This document shows, one piece after another, positions 1 to 5,135 of a stretch of DNA of 9,060 bases. The stretch is taken from the NCBI GenBank assembly GCA_902766845.1, contig CACXFD010000075.1:1-9060 (forward strand), in the 5' to 3' direction. The translations under genes and the position numbers were made by a program. The notes under the pieces were generated by a model, which was given only the letters and a program-made list of their open reading frames with translations, did no database searches and had not been told where the DNA came from. Positions within the stretch are counted from its first letter, which is position 1. Every line of letters starts with the position of its first letter. This DNA is from an uncultured Lachnospiraceae bacterium (lineage in GTDB: Bacteria > Bacillota > Clostridia > Lachnospirales > Lachnospiraceae).

Positions 1-1019
1 AGGTGCTGGACGGGGAGCAGAACGCGCATTTCCGCGATCATTACCTGGAGATCCCGCTGGATCTGTCCCATGTGATGTTCATCGCGACGGCCAATACGCT
101 CGAGACGATCCCGCGGCCGCTGATCGACCGCATGGAGGTCATCGAGGTGTCGGGCTATACGGCCAACGAGAAGCTGCATATCGCGCAGGAGCACCTCGCG
201 GACAAGCAGCGGAAGCTGGCCGGTCTGACGCCGGAGCAGTTCACGCTCACCGATGACGCGGTCCGCGCGCTGATCGCAGGGTATACCCGGGAAGCCGGCG
301 TACGGAACCTGGAACGCCGGATCGGCGAGCTGTGCCGCAAGACGGCGCGCCGTCTCCTCGAAGCAGGGGACGGCTCCGGGGAAGAAGCGGCATCCGCGCG
401 TCCGATCGAGGCATCCGATCTCGAAGACCTGCTGGGCCCGGCCCGCTACCACGCGCATACGCTGCAGGGAGAGGACGAGGTCGGCATCGTCCACGGACTG
501 GCCTGGACACAGGTCGGCGGGGACATGCTGGAGATCGAGGTCAGCGTGATGGACGGGACCGGCAAGCTCCAGCTGACCGGCAAGCTCGGGGACGTGATGA
601 AGGAATCGGCGCAGATCGCACTGAGCTATGTGCGCAGCATCGCCGGCGAGTACGGGATCGGAGCGGATTTCTTCGATCACCATGACCTGCATGTCCATGT
701 GCCGGAAGGCGCGGTGCCGAAGGACGGCCCGTCGGCCGGCATCACGATCGCGACCGCGATCCTGTCCGCGGTCTCCGGACGGCGTGTGCGGTCGGACGTC
801 GCGATGACCGGGGAGGTCACGCTGCGCGGCCGCGTCCTGCCGATCGGCGGGCTCAAGGAAAAACTGCTTGCGGCCAAGGCGGCCGGGATCCGGGAAGTGC
901 TGATGCCGGAGGAGAACCGGCCCGACGCCGGAGAGCTGTCGGACGAGATCACGGAGGGCCTGACGCTGACCTATGTCGGCAATATGAGCCAGGTCGCGTC
1001 GTCGGCCCTGCTGCCGTAA
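1..1019 (+). CDS. lon: ATP-dependent Lon protease (LonA), C-terminal part, truncated by the window edge
   Basis: This is the C-terminal portion of LonA, the cytosolic ATP-dependent serine protease that degrades misfolded and regulatory proteins. The reading frame is already open at the window edge, so the N-terminal substrate-binding domain and the Walker A/B motifs lie outside. Counting from the GTG at position 3 (338 residues visible), the end of the AAA+ module comes first: EQNAHFRDHYLE, a sensor-1-like ATAN (28-31), DRMEVIE with a candidate arginine finger (R43), and TREAGVRNLERR with the sensor-2 arginine (about R101). The Lon proteolytic domain follows, with PKDGPSAG holding catalytic Ser244 and GGLKEKLLAA holding catalytic Lys287. 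The 43-residue spacing between them matches E. coli Ser679/Lys722. A loop rich in Gly/Glu/Ala (about 121-136) joins the two parts. The C terminus is complete and the catalytic dyad intact, so the visible part looks functional. No dedicated terminator follows directly. The palindrome at 1186-1230 is the best candidate. Confidence 0.97.
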   Translation, partial: VLDGEQNAHFRDHYLEIPLDLSHVMFIATANTLETIPRPLIDRMEVIEVSGYTANEKLHIAQEHLADKQRKLAGLTPEQFTLTDDAVRALIAGYTREAGVRNLERRIGELCRKTARRLLEAGDGSGEEAASARPIEASDLEDLLGPARYHAHTLQGEDEVGIVHGLAWTQVGGDMLEIEVSVMDGTGKLQLTGKLGDVMKESAQIALSYVRSIAGEYGIGADFFDHHDLHVHVPEGAVPKDGPSAGITIATAILSAVSGRRVRSDVAMTGEVTLRGRVLPIGGLKEKLLAAKAAGIREVLMPEENRPDAGELSDEITEGLTLTYVGNMSQVASSALLP

Positions 1020-1156
1020 CACGGATCGTCCGGCCCGCGCCTTCGGACAGGCCGGCGCATCGCCGGTTCGGGCTCCCGTTCCCATCTGTCTGAAATACCG
1101 GCCGGAGCCGGTCGGAAAAAAGTGCAGGATGAGCGCCGAAATTGTGTGGATTCATC
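1020..1156. other. Non-coding gap with two short GC hairpins
   Basis: I see no gene between the lon stop codon and the next promoter. Two small hairpins are visible. One has a stem of 7-8 bp at 1050-1057/1061-1068 with a CAT loop. The other is ACCGGC/GCCGGT at 1097-1102/1107-1112 with a CGGA loop. Neither is followed by a T tract on either strand, so neither is a convincing intrinsic terminator. Confidence 0.5.
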
Positions 1157-1185
1157 TTGACAGCGCCGGGGACGAGTGATAAATT
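1157..1185 (+). promoter_or_regulatory. Sigma-70/sigma-A-type promoter for the IolB-family gene
   Basis: The -35 box is a perfect TTGACA (1157-1162). After exactly 17 bp comes the -10 box TAAATT (1180-1185). The start of transcription is expected near 1191-1193, about 70 nt before the chosen start codon at 1263. That start would lie inside the left arm of the palindrome at 1186-1225, so this promoter is probably repressible. Confidence 0.8.
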
Positions 1186-1230
1186 TGTGGTGAACTTTGG
1201 GGTCAAACTCCAAGAGTTCACCACATTTTT
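1186..1230 (+). promoter_or_regulatory. Long inverted repeat with a T tract: operator and/or terminator at the transcription start
   Basis: TGTGGTGAACT (1186-1196) is repeated in perfect inverted orientation as AGTTCACCACA (1215-1225). TTGG/CCAA (1197-1200/1210-1213) extends the stem to about 15 bp with one bulged G at 1214, and TTTTT (1226-1230) follows. In RNA this is a good intrinsic terminator for transcripts reading through from lon. In DNA it is a palindrome straddling the expected start site of the next gene, where a repressor would be expected to bind. The DeoR-family protein encoded at 2221-2979 is the obvious candidate, but that link is inferred. Confidence 0.65.
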
Positions 1231-1262
1231 CTTTGCCGATGGCAGAAAGGAAGAATCGCCAA

Positions 1263-2099
1263 ATGCCGAATTATGATTATGTGACCCGTGGACCCAAGGA
1301 ACATCCGTACGGCTACACGTCCGTAGCGGAGATCGGCGGCGCTCATGCGCAGGCCGGCATGGATTTCGGCATCCTCCGCATGAAGAAGGGGGACGTCTTC
1401 GAAGAGCAGAAGGACCTGGAATGCGTTTATCTGCTGGTCTACGGATCGGTCACCTTTGAATGGAACGGGAAGAGCGAGACCGTGTCCCGCCGCAACTGCT
1501 TCGATGACGGCTGCACCTGCCTGTGGGTCCCGGCCGGCACGCATGTGAAGATCACCGGCGTCGCGGAGGATACCGAGATCACCGTGCACCGCACCGAGAA
1601 CGACAAGACCTGGGAGCCCATCCTGTTCACGCCGGCCACCGTGGAAGACGAAGTCCGCGGCTTCGGCACCATGAATGAAAAGTGCACCCGCATCGTCCGC
1701 ACTCCGCTGGACCGCGTGCGTCAGCCCAAGTCCAACTTCGTGTTCGGCGAAGTCATCAACACCCCCGGCCTGTGGTCCAGCTATCCGGCCCATGTCCATC
1801 CGCATCCGGAGATCTATTACTACAAGATCTTCCCGCTGGACGGCTACGGCTACTGCGAGCTCGGCGATGACGTGATCAAGGTCTATAATAACGATACCAC
1901 CTACATCTTCAACAGTGTCACCCATCCGCAGGTCGCGACGCCCGGCCACGCCTTTTGGTATATGTGGGTCATCCGTCAGGACAACGATGATCCGTACATC
2001 AGCCCGAAGTATCCGGACACCCAGCCTACGGACAAGTGGGTCATGGCGAAGAACGTCGGGATCTGGCCCGAGGTCGAAGCGTCCAATCAGTGGAAATAA
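1263..2099 (+). CDS. iolB: 5-deoxy-glucuronate isomerase family protein (IolB/KduI-type bicupin)
   Basis: The product resembles the IolB/KduI family of metal-dependent sugar-acid isomerases. In the myo-inositol pathway IolB converts 5-deoxy-glucuronate to 2-deoxy-5-keto-gluconate in the cytosol. The length is 278 residues, close to Bacillus IolB (about 271). I chose ATG 1263 because AAAGGAAG (1246-1253) sits 9 nt upstream. The in-frame ATG at 1239 and TTG at 1197 lack such a site, and 1197 lies inside the palindrome. An N-terminal cupin half (about 35-110) contains YLLVYGSVTFEWNG. The C-terminal cupin carries GLWSSYPAHVHPHPEIYYY (about 169-187), with probable metal ligands H177, H179 and E183, and a further histidine at H221 or H229 in THPQVATPGH. 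No other iol genes are in the window, so the exact substrate (5-deoxy-glucuronate or another keto/aldehyde uronate) is not proved. A promoter and terminator flank it as a one-gene unit, with a DeoR regulator next door. Confidence 0.82.
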   Translation: MPNYDYVTRGPKEHPYGYTSVAEIGGAHAQAGMDFGILRMKKGDVFEEQKDLECVYLLVYGSVTFEWNGKSETVSRRNCFDDGCTCLWVPAGTHVKITGVAEDTEITVHRTENDKTWEPILFTPATVEDEVRGFGTMNEKCTRIVRTPLDRVRQPKSNFVFGEVINTPGLWSSYPAHVHPHPEIYYYKIFPLDGYGYCELGDDVIKVYNNDTTYIFNSVTHPQVATPGHAFWYMWVIRQDNDDPYISPKYPDTQPTDKWVMAKNVGIWPEVEASNQWK

Positions 2100-2112
2100 G
2101 TCAGAGAAAGGG

Positions 2113-2141
2113 GCCGGTCCTGCGCTGCGGGACCGGCTTTT
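2113..2141 (+). terminator. Intrinsic terminator after the IolB-family gene
   Basis: GCCGGTCC (2113-2120) pairs perfectly with GGACCGGC (2130-2137) across a 9-nt loop, and TTTT (2138-2141) follows. It lies 13 nt after the stop codon and separates the isomerase gene from the DeoR operon, so the latter probably has its own promoter. Confidence 0.8.
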
Positions 2142-2149
2142 ATGAAAAA

Positions 2150-2200
2150 CGGACCCGCGTGACAAGGCGCGGTGCGCGGCCGGAAGGCCGCGTCGGTCCG
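2150..2200 (+). other. Structured GC-rich leader ahead of the DeoR-family gene
   Basis: CGCGGCC (2175-2181) and GGCCGCG (2186-2192) form a perfect 7-bp stem closed by a GGAA (GNRA-type) tetraloop. An outer pairing CGGACC/GGTCCG (2150-2155/2195-2200) could enclose it. The element ends just before the ribosome binding site GGAGG (2209-2213). I do not recognise a known riboswitch class. No clear -35/-10 pair is visible in this 80-bp gap. Confidence 0.4.
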
Positions 2201-2220
2201 GCAACAACGGAGGCATAACC

Positions 2221-2979
2221 ATGCGAATCAGCCGGCTGATGCAGATGGAATCCTATATCCTCGAGCAGAGCACCGCGACCATCGAGGAACTGTGCGATAA
2301 GTTCCAGGTCTCGAAGAATACGGTGCGCCGTGATCTGGACGTCCTGGTCTCCAAGGGCGTCGTCCGAAAGATCTACGGCGGCGCGGCGGCCAACCACGCG
2401 AAGGACACGGTCCCGTTCGAGGAACGCAACGTCAAGAATATCAGCGCCAAGGAGCGAATCGGAAAAAAGGCCGCGGAATTCATCGGAGACGGCGACAGCG
2501 TCTTCTTCGATTCGGGCACCACGCTGACGGCCCTGTATTACGTGATGCCGGAAAAGCGGAACCTGACGGTGTTTACGAACAATCTCGAGATCGTCACGCG
2601 CGGCGCGCTGGATCAGAAATACCGGATCATCGTGGCCGGCGGGGAACTGGCGCGCAAGACCTATTCGATGGTCGGAAGCGATGTGGCGCGCGCCCTGTCC
2701 TGCTATAATATCGAAAAGGCCTTCATGTCCGCGACCGGCATATCGCTGGAGAGCGGGGCATCCAATTCCTCGCGCGGGGAATTCGAGGCCAAAAAGGCGG
2801 CCATCCGACGCGCGCGCTACCGCTACCTGCTCGTCGATTCATCCAAGTTCGATACGAATTCGCTGATGACGTTCGCGGAACTGTCCGAATTCGATGTGAT
2901 CATCACCGACGCGATGCCGGAGCCGAAGTATGTGGAATACTGCGAGAAGGCCGGCATCGACCTGATCGTGGCGCCATGA
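2221..2979 (+). CDS. DeoR/GlpR-family transcriptional regulator
   Basis: This is a cytosolic DNA-binding repressor of the DeoR family, 252 residues, the usual length. An N-terminal helix-turn-helix covers about 15-55, with IEELCDKFQVSKNTVRRDLDVL and the family-typical KGVVRKIYGGA. The C-terminal sugar-phosphate sensor domain shows DSGTT (97-101), TNN (119-121), GG (140-141) and VDSSKF (205-210), the residues that bind phosphorylated sugars in this family. GGAGG lies 7 nt before the ATG. In Bacillus the inositol repressor IolR belongs to this family. The adjacent IolB-type isomerase and the palindrome over its promoter therefore make an inositol- or uronate-responsive role plausible, though inferred. 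The stop codon overlaps the start of the methyltransferase gene (ATGA), so the regulator leads an operon. Which ligand it senses cannot be read from the sequence. Confidence 0.92.
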   Translation: MRISRLMQMESYILEQSTATIEELCDKFQVSKNTVRRDLDVLVSKGVVRKIYGGAAANHAKDTVPFEERNVKNISAKERIGKKAAEFIGDGDSVFFDSGTTLTALYYVMPEKRNLTVFTNNLEIVTRGALDQKYRIIVAGGELARKTYSMVGSDVARALSCYNIEKAFMSATGISLESGASNSSRGEFEAKKAAIRRARYRYLLVDSSKFDTNSLMTFAELSEFDVIITDAMPEPKYVEYCEKAGIDLIVAP

Positions 2980-3767
2980 CGGAAGCGTACGGCGCCCTGG
3001 CGGCGGTCTATGAGGAATTGATGGAGGATGTGCCGTATCCGCTCTGGCGGGACCGCATCACCGGGATCCTGCGGGATAACGGGATCCGGGACGGCCTGGT
3101 CCTGGAGCTGGGCTGCGGGACCGGCACGTTCACGCGGATGCTGTCGGAAGCCGGCTATGACATGATCGGCCTGGACAGCTCGGAAGAGATGCTGATGAAC
3201 GCGCAGGAACGCGAGGCCGGGGAGCGGCGCGGGATCCTGTACCTGCAGCAGCCGATGCAGGAGATGGAGCTGTACGGGACCGTGCGGGCCATCGTCAGCG
3301 TCTGCGACAGCATGAATTATCTGACGGAGCCGGATGACCTGGTCCGGGTCATGAAGCTCGCGAACAACTATCTGGATCCGGACGGCCTGTTCCTGTTCGA
3401 TCTGCGTACGGACTGGTTCTACCGCACTCAGATGGGGGACCGCACGTTCGCGGAGACACTGGACGGGGCCGCATACATCTGGGAGAACCGGTTCGATGAA
3501 GCGGAAGGGCTCAATGAATACGCGCTGACCCTGTTCCTGGAAGAGGAGCCGGACGTCTACCGGCGCTACGAGGAACTGCATCTGCAGCGCGCCTATGCCC
3601 CGCAGCAGATCGCGGCCGCCGCCGAAGCGGCCGGCCTGATCCTGGAGGGGATCCTGGACATGGAGACCGGCCGGCCGGCCGGAGAAGAGTGCCCCCGGTA
3701 TCTGTGCGTCCTGCGGGAGCACGGGAAGGCTGTCCGGGAGCGGAAAAGAGAGCAGGAGCAAGCATGA
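2976..3767 (+). CDS. Class I SAM-dependent methyltransferase
   Basis: This 263-residue protein has the Rossmann-type fold of class I methyltransferases. Motif I is VLELGCGTGTF (42-52), which forms the S-adenosylmethionine pocket. The acidic residue after strand 2 is D67 in YDMIGLDSS. The stretch IVSVCDSMNYL (106-116) corresponds to the motif IV/post-motif region that often precedes the active site, and DGLFLFDL (136-143) fits strand 5. The methyl acceptor is not apparent. The family includes small-molecule, tRNA and protein enzymes. The start codon overlaps the DeoR-family stop (ATGA) and the gene's own stop overlaps the Hsp33 start (ATGA), so translation of the three is probably coupled. The ribosome binding site is weak, which agrees with coupling. 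The tail after about residue 248 is highly charged (KAVRERKREQEQA) and may be a family-independent extension. Confidence 0.88.
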   Translation: MTEAYGALAAVYEELMEDVPYPLWRDRITGILRDNGIRDGLVLELGCGTGTFTRMLSEAGYDMIGLDSSEEMLMNAQEREAGERRGILYLQQPMQEMELYGTVRAIVSVCDSMNYLTEPDDLVRVMKLANNYLDPDGLFLFDLRTDWFYRTQMGDRTFAETLDGAAYIWENRFDEAEGLNEYALTLFLEEEPDVYRRYEELHLQRAYAPQQIAAAAEAAGLILEGILDMETGRPAGEECPRYLCVLREHGKAVRERKREQEQA

Positions 3768-4645
3768 AAGACTGTATCGTGCGGGCCAGTGCGGCCCGGG
3801 GACATATCCGCGCCTTTGCGGCGTATACCCGAGAAACGGTCTCGGAAGCGCAGCGGCGCCATCAGACCTCTCCGGTCGTGACCGCGGCGCTCGGCCGCCT
3901 TCTGACGGCCGGCGCCATGATGGGCGTAATGATGAAGGGGGACGATGACGTCCTGACCCTGAAGATCGAAGGAAACGGACCGGTGGGATCTCTGACCGTG
4001 ACGGCGGACTCGAAAGGCCGCGTAAAGGGCTATCCGCGTCACGCGCTGGTGGATCTGCCGCTGAAGGAGAACGGCAAGCTGGACGTGTCCGGCGCGCTGG
4101 GCATCGGCGTGCTGTCGGTGATCCGTGACGTGGGGCTGAAGGAACCGTATGTGGGACAGACCATCCTGGTCTCGGGCGAGATCGCCGAAGACCTGACCTA
4201 TTACTATGCGACGTCGGAGCAGGTGCCGTCGTCGGTCGGACTCGGCGTGCTGGTGGCGCCGGACGGCCATGTGATGGAGGCCGGCGGGTTCATCGTTCAG
4301 ATGATGCCGGACGCTCAGGAGGAAGACGTGGCCGCGCTTGAAAAAGCGCTGGCCGGGATCCCGTCGGTCACGAAGCTCCTGCACGAAGGGAAAACGCCGG
4401 AAGACATCCTGCGGCTACTGCTGGACGGACTGGATCCGGAATTCCTGGAGACCGTGCCGACGCAGTTTTACTGCAACTGTTCCAAACGGCGCGTATCCAA
4501 GGCCCTTATCAGCATCGGGAAAGACGAATTGACAGACATGATCGAGAGCGGAGAGCCGGCGGAAGTGAAATGCCATTTCTGCAATACGGCCTATACGTTC
4601 TCAACGGCGGAACTGGAAGAGATCCGGGACCGTGCCCGGTCATAA
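3764..4645 (+). CDS. hslO: Redox-regulated chaperone Hsp33
   Basis: Hsp33 is a cytosolic holdase chaperone that becomes active when oxidants oxidise its zinc-binding cysteines and cause unfolding of the C-terminal switch region. The product has 293 residues, the normal length. ATG 3764 was chosen because AGGAG (3754-3758) lies 5 nt upstream and the N terminus MKDCIVRA matches the family. An in-frame extension to 3689 would only read through the end of the methyltransferase gene. The N-terminal core includes GNGPVGSLTVTAD (about 71-82) and VKGYPRHALVDLPL. The C-terminal zinc centre is CxC-X30-CxxC, with C237, C239, C270 and C273 all present, so the redox switch is intact. It is the last gene of the three-gene operon and ends at a strong terminator. 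Its link to the upstream regulator and methyltransferase has no established explanation that I know of. Confidence 0.96.
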   Translation: MKDCIVRASAARGHIRAFAAYTRETVSEAQRRHQTSPVVTAALGRLLTAGAMMGVMMKGDDDVLTLKIEGNGPVGSLTVTADSKGRVKGYPRHALVDLPLKENGKLDVSGALGIGVLSVIRDVGLKEPYVGQTILVSGEIAEDLTYYYATSEQVPSSVGLGVLVAPDGHVMEAGGFIVQMMPDAQEEDVAALEKALAGIPSVTKLLHEGKTPEDILRLLLDGLDPEFLETVPTQFYCNCSKRRVSKALISIGKDELTDMIESGEPAEVKCHFCNTAYTFSTAELEEIRDRARS

Positions 4646-4655
4646 GAGAAGACAG

Positions 4656-4692
4656 AAAAGCTCCCGCGGCGTGCGTACCGCGGGAGCTTTTT
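4656..4692. terminator. Bidirectional intrinsic terminator between hslO and csp
   Basis: AAAAGCTCCCGCGG (4656-4669) pairs perfectly over 14 bp with CCGCGGGAGCTTTT (4678-4691) across an 8-nt loop. The plus strand ends in TTTTT (4688-4692) and the minus strand in TTTT (4659-4656). It sits between convergent genes and can stop transcription from both sides. Confidence 0.93.
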
Positions 4693-4706
4693 GTCTTTCA
4701 TGATCT

Positions 4707-4907
4707 TTACAGGATGGTCACGTTCTGGGCCTGCGGGCCCTTGGCTCCGTTCACGAGATCGAACGCCACTTCCTGACCCTCTTCCAGAGACTTGAATCCT
4801 TCCATCTGAAGACTGGAGTAATGGACGAAAACGTCATTTCCTTCTTCATCCAGAATGAAACCGTAGCCCTTCTGATTGTTGAACCACTTGACCTTTCCTT
4901 TGTTCAT
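4707..4907 (-). CDS. csp: Cold-shock protein of the CspA/CspB family
   Basis: This is a 66-residue single cold-shock domain (OB fold) that binds single-stranded RNA/DNA and melts RNA secondary structure. Both nucleic-acid binding motifs are present: RNP1 KGYGFI (13-18) and RNP2 VFVHY (26-30), with the usual N terminus KGKVKWFNNQ and the C-terminal GPQAQNVT. The ribosome binding site GGAGGT (complement of 4916-4921) lies 8 nt upstream of the ATG. The promoter at 4953-4981 implies a 5' leader of only about 40 nt, much shorter than the long cold-responsive leader of E. coli cspA. The gene may therefore be constitutive, or controlled at the promoter rather than by leader folding. It converges on hslO and shares its terminator. 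Confidence 0.97.
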   Translation of the reverse strand: MNKGKVKWFNNQKGYGFILDEEGNDVFVHYSSLQMEGFKSLEEGQEVAFDLVNGAKGPQAQNVTIL

Positions 4908-4952
4908 CTGACTGTACCTCCCGAATAACAGACTGAAACTGCCAGTAAAACA

Positions 4953-4981
4953 AGAATATCACAAATGGTTAGCAGCGTCAA
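4953..4981 (-). promoter_or_regulatory. Promoter of the cold-shock gene
   Basis: On the minus strand a -35 box TTGACG (complement of 4976-4981) is followed after 17 bp by TATTCT (complement of 4953-4958). TGA immediately precedes the -10 box, giving an extended -10 (TGn) element. The expected start of transcription is near 4945-4947, about 40 nt before the csp ATG. Confidence 0.75.
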
Positions 4982-5060
4982 ATGATTTGTGATGCAAAAT
5001 GTCATTTCGGGTATTTTGCATCCGTGACGGGCGCAGGCGGTCTCCATTTTGTGAAAAATG
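4959..5060. repeat. Cluster of inverted repeats upstream of csp
   Basis: Three symmetrical elements lie in this AT-rich stretch. TCACAAAT (4959-4966) and ATTTGTGA (4985-4992) form an 8-bp inverted repeat that encloses the csp -35 box. GATGCAAAAT (4991-5000) and ATTTTGCATC (5013-5022) form a perfect 10-bp inverted repeat with a 12-nt spacer. CATTTT/AAAATG (5045-5050/5055-5060) forms a third, 6-bp one. None is followed by a T tract, so binding sites are as likely as RNA hairpins. No gene lies between 4908 and 5135. Confidence 0.55.
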
Positions 5061-5135
5061 ACAACGGACTGATAAAAACAGAATGACGATAGGTTATCCC
5101 GGGAAGATACGAGGTTATACCGGGGCCGCGCCGGC

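Noticed and set aside
1097..1120. ACCGGC/GCCGGT hairpin next to a run of A as a terminator
   Set aside because: The homopolymer is A on the plus strand and lies on the wrong side of the stem for a minus-strand terminator, and no minus-strand gene ends there.
1197..1262. Earlier in-frame starts (TTG 1197, ATG 1239) for the IolB-family gene
   Set aside because: 1197 is inside the promoter-proximal palindrome, and neither has a ribosome binding site. ATG 1263 does, and it gives the usual family length.
1218..2222. A 334-codon open frame on the minus strand opposite the IolB-family gene
   Set aside because: It is a shadow of high-GC coding sequence. The translation has no recognisable domain, while the plus strand encodes a clear cupin isomerase with promoter, ribosome binding site and terminator.
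2823..4384. Two long minus-strand open frames (2823-3761 and 3593-4384) opposite the methyltransferase and hslO
   Set aside because: Both are antisense shadows rich in Arg, His and Gln. The plus-strand genes have intact motifs and continuous coupling.
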